A stretch of DNA of 64,000 bases from Stictocephala bisonia (lineage: Eukaryota > Arthropoda > Insecta > Hemiptera > Membracidae): NCBI GenBank assembly GCA_035578905.1, contig JAQJVL010001101.1, forward strand, positions 62,001 through 126,000, written 5' to 3'. A program made the translations under genes and the position numbers. Below the pieces are notes generated by a model, which made no database searches, had not been told where the DNA came from, and saw only the letters and a program-made list of their open reading frames with translations. Positions 18,273 to 29,512 of this stretch are shown here, piece after piece; positions within the stretch are counted from its first letter, which is position 1; every line of letters begins with the position of its first letter.

Positions 18273-18545
18273 ATGGCTTCTACGCATGTGCCTGCTGCGC
18301 TTATAATCCTTAGAAGAAAAGCTAGCTCGAGGGAGGAGCTGGTAAAATGTAATAGAGAGTTTGCAGAGCTATTGGCCAAGTATACAGAAGTGTATGCTAT
18401 GGTCGAGTATTCATGTACCACCGTACATGGTGTAGAGTGCCGTTATAGCAGCAAATTGACTAAAACATTGCTCCCCTTGTGGTCTATATCGTACACTAGA
18501 GGGTTTGACTTTCTAGCTGACATAACAATTTATGTAAAACCTTAA
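18273..18545 (+). CDS. 90-residue small protein, intact copy
   Basis: The protein has 90 residues (MASTHVPAALIILRRKASS...). The first ATG after the TATATAAG box is used; an in-frame extension to 18219 would cross the TATA box and is rejected. It has a helical N-terminal half (REELVKCNREFAELLAKY), a central VEYSCTTVHGVECRY and a hydrophobic C-terminal strand (LADITIYVKP). Family unknown. A degraded tandem copy follows at 18880-19129, and a more distant broken relative is at 7933-8166. A hairpin (18627-18676) and TGACCTTGA (18696-18704) follow, as with other genes of the element. Confidence 0.6.
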   Translation: MASTHVPAALIILRRKASSREELVKCNREFAELLAKYTEVYAMVEYSCTTVHGVECRYSSKLTKTLLPLWSISYTRGFDFLADITIYVKP

Positions 18546-18568
18546 ATTGTTTTGCCCCTCCCTCCACC

Positions 18569-18571
<3 letters not shown>

Positions 18572-18618
<47 letters not shown>
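18572..18618. repeat. Poly-T run, about 47 bp
   Basis: A pure T tract directly after the small gene; the related loci have a short C run (8167-8177) or T run (19142-19151) at the same place. Confidence 0.9.
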
Positions 18619-18620
<2 letters not shown>

Positions 18621-18626
18621 GAAAAT

Positions 18627-18676
18627 GTTGTCAAAATATAATCATTTGTAGTACAGATGTTTTATATTTTGACAAC
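18627..18676 (+). terminator. Hairpin after the 90-residue gene
   Basis: GTTGTCAAAATATAA pairs with TTATATTTTGACAAC around a 20-nt loop that includes GTAGTACAGATG. Copies follow the dead paralogue (19160-19209), and a similar fold precedes the 452-bp array (15540-15586). TGACCTTGA follows at 18696-18704. Confidence 0.6.
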
Positions 18677-18695
18677 GATTTCCGCTTCGTTTAAA

Positions 18696-18704
18696 TGACC
18701 TTGA
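18696..18704 (-). promoter_or_regulatory. TGACCTTGA site after the 90-residue gene
   Basis: Exact inverted TCAAGGTCA, 20 bp past the hairpin; the same order of parts as at the zinc-motif genes and the terminal genes. Confidence 0.5.
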
Positions 18705-18879
18705 ACTTTATCTTTTTTACTTTATAATTCATCGCTATTAATAAGTTTTATAAGTAAAAGGATCTAAGGATCTAGCGATGGATGATGTGTCAAGCGCGGT
18801 TAGTTACTACCACCACTTACACAATTGTCCGTACTACATAAGAACGTTGCTGTGTCCGGATTAGCATTATTGGGGAGAT

Positions 18880-19129
18880 ATGGCTTATAATGCTTAGAAG
18901 AAAAAGCTAGCTCCAGGGAGGAGCTGGTTAAATGTAATAGAGAGTTTACAAGCTATTGACCAAGTATACAGAAGTGTATGCTATGGTCGAGTATTCATGT
19001 ACCACCGTAAATGTTGTAGAGTGTCGTTATAGCAGCAAATTGACTAAAACATTGCTCCCCTTGTGGTCTATATCGTACACTAGAGGGTTTGACTTTCTAG
19101 CTGACATAACAATTTATGTAAAACCTTAA
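18880..19129 (+). pseudogene. Degraded tandem copy of the 90-residue gene
   Basis: The ATG is followed after five codons by a stop, because a stretch present in the intact copy (after ATGGCTT) is missing here. Further single-base indels occur, e.g. in the AGAAGAAAAAGCTAG region. The last 100 bp and the hairpin downstream are nearly unchanged. The TATA core has also decayed (TACATAAGAAC). Confidence 0.75.
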
Positions 19130-19289
19130 ATTGTTTGTTCCCTTTTTTTTTAGGAAAATGTTGTCAAAATATAATCATTTGTAGTACAGATGTTATATAT
19201 TTTGACAACGATTTCCTCTTAGTTTAAATAACCTTGAACTTTATAATTCATCGCAATTAATAAGTTTTATAAGTAAAAGGATCTAGCGA

Positions 19290-19455
19290 TGGATGATGTG
19301 TGTGATATGGGGGAATATTTTTTCCCTTTGTTGCAAAACACATTGTCGGTGGGAGCCATCTCAACTCCTTAAGTAACGCAACAGTAAATGGAAGGGGAAA
19401 TACTGAATTCTGTGATTGGTTAGTTAAGATACATTACTTGATTGTGACGTCATCA
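19290..19455. repeat. Duplicated promoter fragment of the acidic gene
   Basis: It repeats the first codons of the acidic gene (minus strand, GGAGCCATCTCAAC) and its promoter with CCAAT and CRE (19445-19452), ending abruptly after TGACGTCATCAG. Confidence 0.65.
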
Positions 19456-20100
19456 GAAATTCTGCCTCGTATTATGATTTTAAATTATAAGGCTTTTTTA
19501 AATTTATTACGGTTTTTAACAAAATATTTACACATTTCAAAAATATATAAGCTTGGAAGTGTTAGAATTTTACCAGAAATAAAAAAGGTCTGCAATGAGA
19601 TCTGAATGGTTGCCTGAATAATATCCTTATTGCTTTCTTTTGAATTTAAAAAATTCAGCCAAAACTATCTGCTCCCATGCTGCACCAAACGAGTAATCCA
19701 TAGCCAATTAAACTTTGAAAATTTGAAAAAATATACGGTTTTCATAACATTATCAGAAACGCTTCTATTACTCGGGTCTTTTACATAGCTTACTCATACA
19801 TAGGAGGACGTAAGCTTGAGTAAGCACACTTTTTAATATTACTATAGCTTCGTCACCTCTAGTTTCGTTATTAATCAACCGATTTCGTTCAAATTTAATA
19901 CATATGCACTATCTAACCATAGTACAATATTTTATAAATAAAATCTCAGGACTTATCTGTCCCCCCCCCCCACTTACCATTTTACCGAGCGATATCGTTC
20001 AAGTTTGGCGAACATATACTCATGCACTATCTATAACAAATATATTATATGCAACGTATCAGGACCCCCTCCCCCCCCTCTCCTAAACTTTTCATGTATA
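19456..20100. other. Repeat-derived region without a gene
   Basis: 19456-19760 is AT-rich with nothing recognised. 19770-20070 is a copy of the dispersed repeat at 14405-14640 (TAGCTTACTCATACATAGG, TTTCGTTCAAATTT), with short C runs at 19960 and 20070. Confidence 0.5.
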
Positions 20101-20178
20101 AATGAAGGTGTTTAATCCAATTTCTTGTAGTATTATCTCAGTTTTCGCAAGAGAGCGTATTTCTTAACTTGAAAAACT

Positions 20179-20364
20179 ATGGATACCCAAGGTTTGGAAA
20201 ATGTTCAGCACCAAATTGTTAGTTCTACAACTAATAGTGTACGAGATACAAGAGATTTATGTGAGACTATCACGCCACAGGATTTGCCTATACAAGTAAT
20301 GGAGGTTGATAGCACAGTTAAAACTGATGCAGAGGCATTTATAGTCTTTTTGACAGGATTTTAG
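20179..20364 (+). CDS. Hypothetical 61-residue protein
   Basis: A short frame starting MDTQGLENVQHQIVSS, rich in Thr, Asp and Glu, with no known domain. Its 3' part (VKTDAEAFIVFLTGF) is recognisable again at 21690-21745 just upstream of the terminal gene, but the start there is missing. So a two-gene cassette (this frame plus the 142-residue gene) has been duplicated and one copy truncated. The TATA box of the next gene lies 40 bp past its stop. Confidence 0.4.
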   Translation: MDTQGLENVQHQIVSSTTNSVRDTRDLCETITPQDLPIQVMEVDSTVKTDAEAFIVFLTGF

Positions 20365-20398
20365 CATTTTTTATCATACACCACACCACATTTTTGTC

Positions 20399-20407
20399 TT
20401 ATATATT
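20399..20407 (+). promoter_or_regulatory. TATA element of the 142-residue gene
   Basis: TTATATATTG about 70 bp before the ATG; the terminal copy has TTATATATTA at 21832-21841 with a similar GTGCGTTGCT-type leader, followed by CATCACT-GCACRCC. Confidence 0.5.
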
Positions 20408-20471
20408 GAGGTGCGTTGCTGTTCCACATCACTCGCACACCAACACTTGCAAGCAGCACATCTGAGCAGCA

Positions 20472-20900
20472 ATGAATACAAATATTGAGTTGGTTGTGCT
20501 TGAGCTAAGATTTTCAAAGTCTTCTTGGACTCCTGCTGCGTTGGAGCTGTTGGATTGTATGGGAGAGATTGCTACGAGTATTGAAAGTACAAAATTCCGG
20601 ATGAAATGTATAGACACAGAGATTACACGCTATGGTCAACATTTCACTCACTGCATATGGTCGAACCCTGAGACGTCTTTCGGACCTATTTATTGCATTT
20701 GTAGCGATGTGTTATATTGTCAAGACGACTTCCTTACGTTACTAGACTGCATCGGAGCTGACGAGTGTGGGGACGAGTTGTATAATGCTGTACTGAGGCA
20801 GGTGATGGGGAGTGAAGAAGTTGCAAGCTCTACAGCGGACTTCAGGGTTGATGTACTCAAAGACGACTCAGACAAGGATAACACATCACCCAGATCCTGA
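20472..20900 (+). CDS. 142-residue small protein, internal paralogue
   Basis: Same family as the terminal-repeat genes: MNTNIELVVLELRFSKSS, then HFTHCIWSNPE, IYCICSDVL, CIGADECGDELYNAVLRQ and an acidic tail ending TSPRS. It differs from the right terminal copy at many residues in the first half and is nearly identical in the second half. That pattern suggests gene conversion of the 3' half. AATAAA lies at 20976-20981 and a 50-bp hairpin starts 8 nt later. A spaced Cys/His set (HxxHC...CxC) could bind metal. Function unknown; conservation of three copies argues it is real. Confidence 0.65.
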   Translation: MNTNIELVVLELRFSKSSWTPAALELLDCMGEIATSIESTKFRMKCIDTEITRYGQHFTHCIWSNPETSFGPIYCICSDVLYCQDDFLTLLDCIGADECGDELYNAVLRQVMGSEEVASSTADFRVDVLKDDSDKDNTSPRS

Positions 20901-20988
20901 GCCAGCACTAAGTAGTTTGTTACTATAGGTTTAGTCTGTAAGATGTACATATTGTAAAACATTTGTAATATTTTAAATAAAGTAAAAA

Positions 20989-21038
20989 GAAAAAGGCTTC
21001 TTGGACAGAGCAGTCGTTCTGTCCAAGAAGCCTTTTTC
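20989..21038 (+). terminator. 50-bp hairpin after the internal paralogue
   Basis: The same palindrome as at the element ends, with a single stem mismatch. It starts 8 nt past AATAAA (20976-20981). A relaxed TCAAGGCCA-type site follows (near 21045-21055, GGCCTTGACC). Confidence 0.65.
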
Positions 21039-21889
21039 AAAAACTATACCAATGGCCTTGACCCACAAAAATTATCCTGAGTTGAATGCTCGGTAAAGAT
21101 GTTCAGACTCGTATTGTTTTACACTCTGCAATAATACTAATTAATTAAGGATGGCTCGTATTGTTTATGCTCTGCAAACTTTATCTTTGAATAAGATTGT
21201 GCTTATATGTTCAGTTTAAAGTTGTCGTATTGGTTTAGTACTATCATTTTCCTATATTTAACCATAGTTCTATAACAGTAGGTGTAATAAAGGGTTTCTA
21301 CAACACCGTTAGGAAAAATGTTGTGATTATTTAGGTTTTTGCATTTTGTTTTCTTACATTACGTATCACTCTTTAGGCTTCTATTTTAAAATTGTTGTTT
21401 GTGAGTAGTGTAAAAATGAGGGGTTTAAGAACAAGTTTAATCAAAAACCCGTATTATGACAAAAGTTGTAGTATTTGTTTAGCAATATCATATTACTATA
21501 CTTTAACCATCGTTCTATAACAAGTAGGTGTATTAAAGGGTTCGGTAACATCGTTAGGAAAAAACTTGGTGAACTTTTTAGGTTTTACCTCTTACATTAC
21601 GTTTCACACTTTAGCTCTGTATTTACTCGTAGATTTCTGTTTGTGAGTAGTGTAAAATTGAAGGTTTTAAATTAAGTTGGATCGAAATCCCGCGTTAAGA
21701 CTGATGTTGAAGCATTTATAGTCTATAAGACGAGGATTTTAGACTTTAGACGAAATTTACCACGCTAGGAGGATTCATGCAACCCCCACCACATGATGTT
21801 ACCCCCACCATGAATTTCCTCTTATATATTACAGTTCGCTGCTTTCTAACATCACTTGCACGCCAGCAGTCGAAGCAATCACATTCAAT

Positions 21890-22318
21890 ATGAACACAAA
21901 TATGGAGCTGGTGTTGCTTAACGTCAGGTTGGCAAAATCTTCTTGGAGTTCTGAGGCGCTGGAAAAGTTGAACGCTATGGGTGCAATAGCGCAGAGTATT
22001 GAGCGTACTAAGATTCGAATGAATTGTACTGAATCCAAAGTTACAAAGTACGATCAACATTTCACTCACTGTATGTGGTCGAACCCTGAGACAACTTTCG
22101 GGCCTATTTATTGCATTTGTAGCGATGTGTTACATCGCGAAGACGACTTCCTTAGGTTACTAGACCGCATCGGAGCTGACGAGTGTGGGGAGGAGTTGTA
22201 TAATGCAGTACTGAGGCAGGTGATGGGAAGTGAAGAAGTTGCAAGCTCTACAGCGGACTTCGGGGTTGATGTACTCAAAGACGACTCAGACAAGGAGAAC
22301 ACATCACCCAGATCCTGA
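21890..22318 (+). CDS. 142-residue terminal-repeat protein, right copy (intact)
   Basis: Full-length version of the gene found broken at 2351-2806. The start is supported by the TATA at about 21832 and by the aligned start of the paralogue at 20472. Features are HFTHCMWSNPE, IYCICSDVLHREDDF, RIGADECGEELYNAVLRQ, and an acidic tail with DDSDKENTSPRS. The last part has phosphorylation-like Ser/Thr-Pro sites. The AATAAA signal (22393-22398) is 7 nt before a perfect 50-bp hairpin. Its place inside a terminal repeat means two copies per element, as for diploid genes in the ends of some large DNA viruses. Family not recognised. Confidence 0.65.
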   Translation: MNTNMELVLLNVRLAKSSWSSEALEKLNAMGAIAQSIERTKIRMNCTESKVTKYDQHFTHCMWSNPETTFGPIYCICSDVLHREDDFLRLLDRIGADECGEELYNAVLRQVMGSEEVASSTADFGVDVLKDDSDKENTSPRS

Positions 22319-22404
22319 GCCAGCACTAAGTAGTTTATTACTGTAGGTTTAGTCTGTAAGATGTACATATTGTAAAAATTTGTAATATTTTAAATAAAGT
22401 AAAA

Positions 22405-22454
22405 GAAAAAGGCTTCTTGGACAGAACAGTCGTTCTGTCCAAGAAGCCTTTTTC
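22405..22454 (+). terminator. Perfect 50-bp palindromic hairpin, right end
   Basis: A 23-bp stem with loop AGTC, the exact mirror of 2243-2292, located 7 nt past AATAAA. Confidence 0.7.
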
Positions 22455-22468
22455 AAAAAACACACAAA

Positions 22469-22477
22469 TGACCTTGA
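22469..22477 (-). promoter_or_regulatory. TGACCTTGA site, right end
   Basis: Exact inverted TCAAGGTCA, 14 bp past the hairpin; mirror of 2220-2228. Confidence 0.5.
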
Positions 22478-22517
22478 CCCACAAATTATCCCTGTGACGT
22501 ACTAACCTACGTCACCA

Positions 22518-22547
22518 TGACGTCATTGTGACGTCACCGTGACGTCA
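22518..22547. promoter_or_regulatory. Cluster of three CRE sites, right end
   Basis: TGACGTCA at 22518-22525, 22529-22536 and 22540-22547; mirror of 2150-2179. Confidence 0.6.
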
Positions 22548-22607
22548 CAAAACTCACCTGTCAAACCATTTGATTTATGTGAGCCAGCACCGGCAAATTA
22601 CACTACT

Positions 22608-22613
22608 CCAGTC
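22608..22613. repeat. 6-bp target site duplication, right
   Basis: CCAGTC, identical to 2084-2089. Confidence 0.85.
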
Positions 22614-22985
22614 GTTACACTGATATGTTTACCGCGTCGGTTATCCAGATATTATTTTTTATTAAATAAATGTAGTTGGTGTTTTGAAGTAAGTTTAATT
22701 TTTAACTATCAGATTATTCATTGGTTACACCTAGATATTGTACTGTTATATTTTTGGAAGACAACATTTGACTAAATATAATAGTACAATAGCTCTAATA
22801 ATATATTTACATAAGTCTAATAAATAAAACAGGGCATGTGCAGAGTTGTAAGTTGACGCAAAAATAATCCGCAATTAGTTTTAATAAAATATTAGACAGG
22901 AATAAGAAAGAAAAACTCCGACTCTAAATTTGAGGCAATTTTGAAACTGTAGGTAGTTAATAGTAACTAAAATAAAGTTGGACTT
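22614..22985. other. AT-rich host flank, no gene seen
   Basis: The 372 bp between the element and the retrotransposon copy 2 hold only short frames without domains. Confidence 0.5.
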
Positions 22986-22989
22986 AAGT

Positions 22990-24619
22990 TAAGGAATCTA
23001 AACCTTTAACATGAAACCATGGAACATGTTCTATGACTCAAACAAGCTTCATAGAGAGTCACAAATTATTGAATCCAGAACATTTTGGATTCAGAAAGGA
23101 AAGATCCACAATTGATAAAATAAATACACTTTTGGACACCGTTGTCGATGGTTTGGAGAGTATAGAACAAGTGCTTAGTATTTTCCTTGAGCTTTCCAAA
23201 GCATTTGATTGTGTGCACCATGAGACACTGTTGCACCTTTTAGGAAAATCTGGAGTTAGAGGTTTACCACACAGTTGGCTTACTTCGTATCTTAAAGATC
23301 TGCACCAATGTGTACAAATCTCAAATAGAACTTCAAATAAAAATGGGATGGCTCATGGAGTCCCCCAGGGATCTATCCTCAGACCACTTCTTTTTAAATC
23401 TATGTGTGAAGATTGAACACAGTGATCCAGAATGGACAATTGATTCAATGTGCCGATGATACTACTCACTGTATTAAAGGGAAAACATTCAAAGAATTAG
23501 GAATAACAGCTTTTATAAGGCTGAGTTCTTGCATTCAATATTTCAGTGAACTGAATCTAAAATCAAATAAAACCAAATCCAACAAAATGAGTTTTTGTCT
23601 GTGACAACAGAAGCTTCAATCTCACCCCTATGTCTTCGTGGATGACACTCTTTTAGACGTGGTAAATTCCACAAACTTTCTTGGAATGTTCCTTGATATA
23701 GGACTGACTTGGGACGATCATATTGACCATGTTTGTGCTAAAATTGCTTTAGGCATATATGTATTGAGCAATCTTGCAAAGTTCCGTTCCCCTAGTGTCT
23801 TACTATGGCCTACTATGGCATGGTGTATTCACATCTGGAATATGGAGTGAGAATTTGGGGAGGTTGTTCAAAAAGCAAAATTGAAAGGGTTTTTAAACTT
23901 CAAAAAAAGGCTGTCAGAATAATTGCTAAGTTGAACCACAGAGAGTTCCGGAATTCTTTTAGGGAGTTAAAATTACTGATTTTACCTTGCCTTTACATGT
24001 ATGAGATGATACTATACTACAGATCACGTTCTTCCTTGATTCGAGGCAAGAACGTTCACCAATACTACACTAGAGGTAGGGACAACCTCCGAACACAGCA
24101 ACACAGATTGGCACTATCAGGCCACATGCCACATCAGGTTGGTGTCAGACTAACCAACAGGCTCCCTGAAGAATTTCCAATGTACAACAAAACTCAATTC
24201 AAAACTCGAATTAAGACACCTATTGATGTCAAAGCTTTCTATTCTGTGGATTAGTTCATGATGAGTCTCTGGGAAGATTAAACAGCGGGACAAGAAGGCA
24301 GTGTGATGGCTGTATGAGTGTTTATGTATGTGAATGTGGGGTGAATGACCATTTGCTATTTAGTTTTAGAATTTTAATAAATTTTAAATATTTATGTATA
24401 CAATATTGACGATTGCTTTAACATGACGTTAAACATTTTTACTACGCAATAAAATTTTAAAAAAGCTATAAATAGTTTTGACCTCAAAGGTAAGAAAGCG
24501 CTGTTGAAGCGGATTACGACATCCCCTGGGGAATTTAAGGCCTCTTTTATGTCACACAAAACCACCACAAGCTGCAAACCTATAAAATAAACCTCTCACT
24601 TAAGACGGCCAAACTTATT
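22990..24619 (+). pseudogene. Non-LTR retrotransposon, 5'-truncated and frameshifted (copy 2)
   Basis: Reverse-transcriptase motifs appear in order across shifted frames: FGFRKERSTIDKINTL (from about 23080), LSKAFDCVHHETLL (about 23200), GVPQGSILRPLLF (about 23358), and CADDTTHC (about 23449), where the catalytic ADD is kept but the preceding aromatic is Cys. Then come LGMFLDIGLTWDDHI and the C-terminal LEYGVRIWGG and LQKKAVRIIAKLNHREFRNSF. At least three frame changes or stops separate these parts. The motif style fits the CR1/Jockey group. The 3' region matches copy 1 (1-629). Confidence 0.85.
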
Positions 24620-25940
24620 GTTCCTTCAGAAATAACACGAGTTTACCAGCTCGGAGGTGGTTCATAATTTAATATATAGCTTATAATTTAATTTATGTAC
24701 TTCTCGTACCTCGTATAACTTATAATTTCATAAGTAAACAACTGTAATATGTATTTATACTTAATATATAATTACTGTATGTTACGTAATAGACTTATTT
24801 TGAAAATCAAACAAATCTTTCTAATCACTTTACAGCTTCATGTTCTACCTTAGTAGAGAAAATTTAATAGGTAATAATTTCACCTTATGTCAGTTTGAAA
24901 TATTTTTTAATTTATATATTTTTAAAAGATCGTTTTCTCTTTTTGAAAAACACTAGGTATATAAAATATGCCCAGTAGTTATACACAATATTTCTATGAT
25001 AATATAAGTAATAGACTATATTGGATAATTTAAAAATGTTTTAAAAACTATGCTGTTTTTCGGCTTGCTTTATTATAAATACCTCATGGACGTGGTGTGC
25101 AATAATATTAAGTAAATTTTGTAGATACCTGTTCGTTTATCTTATTAATGTATTGTATTAATATTAATTTATTAATTCAAAGTATCCAGGGAGGCCCACT
25201 CAAAATTGGCTTGATGGGTTTGGATCGGTGTCCCATAACAAGACTAAAAAGTGTATTGTTAAAAATTAAAAATTGAACGTTAAATTATAATTTGTTATTT
25301 ACTATTTTGATTAAGGTAATTCATTATGCTAATTGAAATGTATTGATTCGTTTTAATGCATCTTTCTGTATGAACCACTATGGGGATATCTTTAAATTCT
25401 TTTCTTGAACAGTGAAATAAGGAAAACTTTAACATTAATATATTTTCAATTATTTGAACTAATTGTGATTGATGTTGTCACAATACTAATCAAAACTATC
25501 TAACTATCGGGTGATTGTTGCATACACTTTGTCAATTATTGTAAATACACTTACAATTAAAAATCCGTTAATTTTTTATAATTAAACTCTAATAAAAGAG
25601 AGATAAAAATCAACACTTAAAACTTATAAATCAACGTTTATCATTTTAAGTATAAGAACCAATGTGGATTTATAAGTGTTATGTTGTTGTTGTTGTTGTT
25701 ATTATTACAGTGATCCTGTGCAATTGCCTTATAAATGAAAATAGTTTTCATCATTGTAGCTAATATTTGACGTGTAAAAATTGTTCTTAAAGTACTTTAT
25801 TTTTCTTTCATTACATGAAAGCTGTGCTAATATATTCTAAAGAAACGAAATAAGGTGAAATATCGTTTCCGTGCTTAACAATTAATGGCTGTCTGCTGTA
25901 TTCAAACACGGCCTAACAATAATTGGTTATCAATGGTTGA
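24620..25940. other. AT-rich intergenic DNA
   Basis: Nothing recognised apart from short runs such as a (TTG)n stretch near 25682-25700. Confidence 0.6.
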
Positions 25941-26715
25941 TTGAACTGCCCCAATACGTGAACTAATGTACACTGATTAATGATTATCTATTTGGTCTCC
26001 TCAGACAGTTGAGTGATTAATTATATGACAATTATCTTCTGAATGTATTCAAACACATTCACAAAGTAGGTTGTAATCACTAGTTGATTGAACGATGTCA
26101 TTACATTATTCCTTGTACACTGGTTAAAGATACACTTTGGTCTCCCCATATAGTTTAGTGGTTAACTATACGACAATTACTACTGTGCGTATTCAAACGC
26201 ATCCACAAAGTAGGTTGTAATCACTAGTTGATTGAACGGTGTCATTACATTATTCCTTGTACACTGGTTAAAGATACACTTTGGTCTCCCCATATAGTTT
26301 AGTGGTTAACTATACGACAATTACTACAGTGTGTATTCAATCACATCCACAAAGTAGGTTGTAATCACTAGTTGATTGAACTGACCCATTACCATTACGT
26401 GAACCATTGTATACTCATTAATGATGATCTATTACTTGGTCTTCCCAGACAGTTCAGTGATTAACTATATGATAGTTATTGTTCGGTAATCAAGCATAGG
26501 CACATGTGCTTTGCAATCTCTGTTTGATTGAACTGCCCCATTACATTATTCCTTTTTTACTGGCTAATGCTGGTCTATTTGGTCACCCCAGACAGTTTAA
26601 TGATTAACATATGTTAGTTATTGTTCATTAATCAAGCATAGGCACATGTAGTTTGCAATCTCTGTTTGATTGAACTACCCCATTACACGAAGAACTGTAA
26701 GCTGATTAATATTGG
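25941..26715. repeat. 144-bp tandem repeat, about 5.4 units
   Basis: Imperfect units beginning GATTGAAC at about 25941, 26084, 26228, 26372, 26525 and 26668, with common strings TTTGGTCTCC and AAGTAGGTTGTAATCACTAG. Two central units are nearly identical. Confidence 0.8.
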
Positions 26716-26734
26716 TATATTTAAATATTATATT

Positions 26735-26969
26735 AATATTATTGTAACATAAATCAATAGTGAAACTCCAGTTAACGATTTATGAGTTTATAAACTTACA
26801 TTCTATACGTTACTTTCATGTCAACCAAAGGCGTAACGGAAATAACGTTAATTTAATTAAATTATCAAATATTTTAGTTGTTGAAACGAAATACGTGGCA
26901 AAGGCAGTTACTAAAAAATTAAGTATAAATACTTCATTTTATAGTAAAGACTCACCTCACTAAGAACAC
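26735..26969. repeat. 235-bp inverted repeat, left copy
   Basis: Appears identical to the reverse complement of 30666-30900. It ends CACCTCACTAAGAACAC where the C-rich minisatellite begins. The frame in it (26760-26963) is exactly repeated in the partner, but both are probably non-coding. Confidence 0.85.
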
Positions 26970-27245
26970 CCACCCACCCGTACACGTACAGTAGTACTGA
27001 CCCACCCACCCACCCATACACGTACAGTAGTACTGAACAACCCGCCCACCCATACACACACAGTGGTACTGACCCCCCCGCCCGCCCATAAACATACAGT
27101 AGTACTGACCCACCCACCCACCCATACACGTACAGTAGTACTGACCCACCCACCCACCCATACACGTACAGTGGTACTGACCCACCCATACACGTACAGT
27201 AGTACTGAACCACCCACCCACCCATATACCTACAGTAGTACTTAC
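26970..27245. repeat. C-rich minisatellite block 1
   Basis: About 36-bp units of CCCACCCACCCACCC followed by ATACACGTACAGTAGTACTGA. On the minus strand the first part is GGGTGGGTGGGTGGG, a perfect short-loop G-quadruplex motif (27001-27015). Confidence 0.9.
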
Positions 27246-27484
27246 CTATTACCTTAGTACAGTATACAGTAGTACATACCATTACCTTTAATGGTAAATT
27301 ACAATTAATAACATTAATGTAACTTATTAAATACTTAGTTATACGTTTATGACAGCTAACTTAATCACAAATCAACTATTGTAATAAATTGTATGTAAGG
27401 GATGGTTTCAAAAGGCTCTATATTTGGTAAACATTTCACGAGATATATACTAAATAAATAAGTAGATGGCACACGTATATTCTT

Positions 27485-27740
27485 GCCCACCAGCCCACCC
27501 ATACACATACAGTGTCATTGACCTACCCGCCCGCCCATACACGTTCATTGCCATTGACCCACCCGCCCACCCTTACACGTACAGTGACATTGACCTACCC
27601 GCCCGCCCATACACATACAGTGGCATTGACCTACCCGCCCGCCCATACACGTTCATTGCCATTGACCCACCCACCCACCCTTACACGTACAGTGACATTG
27701 ACCTACCCGCTCGCCCATCCACATACAGTGGCATTGAATA
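27485..27740. repeat. C-rich minisatellite block 2
   Basis: Related units CCCGCCCGCCCATACAC followed by TACAGTGGCATTGACCTA, alternating two subtypes. Confidence 0.85.
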
Positions 27741-28035
27741 TGAATATGAGTGGCAGTGAGGCGAATATGAATGATTAGATGAGTGTAGGATGAGTTTGTA
27801 TGAGTGTAGTCTGGTTACTAACTATGTTCAACTGTTCCTCAGAAAGGGTAATTTATTAATAGCCCAACAGCCAGGGAAACTAAGGTACCTACTGATTTTA
27901 CGTGAAATCCGAACCACGTAGTGCTGGTTTGATTTTCAGCTAGTTGGTAAGCCTGATACTCAGTTATCTCCCCCACACAACATCCGTACAATGATTATCA
28001 CCCAACATGGACACCCCAGACTTCTATAGTAGTGC
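27741..28035. other. Spacer between minisatellite blocks
   Basis: No gene seen; AT-rich with a GATGAGTGTAG-type short repeat near 27775. Confidence 0.4.
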
Positions 28036-28039
28036 CCAC

Positions 28040-28485
28040 GTCGACCCATACTTGCACAGTGATAGTTACCCACCCGCCCACCCATACACGCACAGTGATA
28101 GTAGTTCACCCACCCGCTCACCTATACACGCAAAGTGATAGTTACCCACCCGCCCACCCATACACGCACAGTGATAGTGACCCATCCGCCCAACTATACA
28201 CATACAGTGGCATTAACCCACCCACCCACCCATACACGTAAAGTGGTATTGACCCACCCGCCCACCCATACAGGTATGGTGGTATTGACCCACCCACCCA
28301 CCCTTACACGTACAGTGGTATTGACCCATCCATCTACCCATACATGTACAGTGGTATTGACCCACCCACCTACCCATACATGTACAGTGGTATTGACCCA
28401 CCCATACACGTACAGTGGAATTGACCCATCCATCTACCCATACATGTACAGTGGTATTGATTCATACACGTACAGTGTTTTTGTC
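28040..28485. repeat. C-rich minisatellite block 3
   Basis: About a dozen units; the early ones have CAGTGATAGT, the later ones CAGTGGTATTGAC. Open frames on both strands are caused by the periodicity. Confidence 0.9.
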
Positions 28486-28784
28486 GTATGATTCATTTAA
28501 TATACAACGTTTTATTTATCTGCCGAACGTTAACTGATTTTTTTTCCAACTTAGTTTATTTATTTACAAAAAATTGTATAAAATGCGGTCCCAACAAGCC
28601 AACCAACATCGTTTGGCGTTGTGTGCTGAAAATATATAATGTACACCAAAATTGTATAGTATGAAACTAATTAAATAGTAGGAAACAGTGATAATAAAAA
28701 AAGGTTGTAGGCCTAAAGTACTCACCTTGAAGTAATCATCTGCAAAACTGCATTTAAATAGGTTGCAGTGATAATAAACACACT

Positions 28785-28975
28785 ACAATGGTACTGACCC
28801 ACCCGCCCACCCACACGTACAATGGTATTGGCCCACCCACCCACCCACACGTACAATGGTATTGGCCCACCCGCCCACCCACACGTACAATTGTATTGGC
28901 CCACCCGCCCACCCACACGTACAATGGTATTGGCCCACCCGCCCACCCACACGTACAATGGTATTGGCGAATATT
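28785..28975. repeat. C-rich minisatellite block 4
   Basis: Homogeneous units CCCACCCGCCCACCCACACG plus TACAATGGTATTGG. Confidence 0.9.
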
Positions 28976-29104
28976 TACTTAGAACTATAATAACAGACAA
29001 ATTTGCGATATACTAAAGTTTATATGAACGGAAGGGTCTTAAAATTCCAAGTCTTTGGAAGAATAAAACGTAAAGCCCAAAATTTTTTTTAATAACTAAT
29101 TAAT

Positions 29105-29235
29105 ATGTACACGTACAGTGGCATTGACCCACCCGTCCGCCCATACACGTACAGTGGCATTGACCCACCCGCCCGCCGATACACGTACAGTGGTATTGAC
29201 CCACCCCTCCGCCCACACACGTACAGTGGTATTCT
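29105..29235. repeat. C-rich minisatellite block 5
   Basis: Four units with TACACGTACAGTGGCATTGA and CCCACCCGTCCGCCCA. Confidence 0.85.
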
Positions 29236-29439
29236 TTCCATGACTAAAGAATACCACTGTAGTTATATTTATTATAAAGTTATATTTATTGTATATGGCT
29301 AAAATTCATAGTGTTCGTTAGTGTTATCATTATTAATAGATTCACCGCCTGTAGTGCATGGACTATTGGACTCTTTTTGCATATTGTATATGATTTATTA
29401 ATAATATTCTTAATGCTACGGTGTAAATGGCAATTGCAA

Positions 29440-29512
29440 ACATCCCCCGCCCACCCATACACTACAGTAGTATTGACCCACTCACCCACCCATACACTAC
29501 AGTAGTGGTTAT
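29440..29512. repeat. C-rich minisatellite block 6
   Basis: Two units with CCACCCATACACTACAGTAG. Confidence 0.75.

Larger units (their letters stand above)
21075..22607. repeat. Right terminal inverted repeat
   Basis: Reverse complement of 2090-3835, ending ATTACACTACT at 22607. It contains two of the 245-bp tandem units (about 21210-21690), the 142-residue gene, the 50-bp hairpin, TGACCTTGA and the CRE cluster. Confidence 0.85.
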
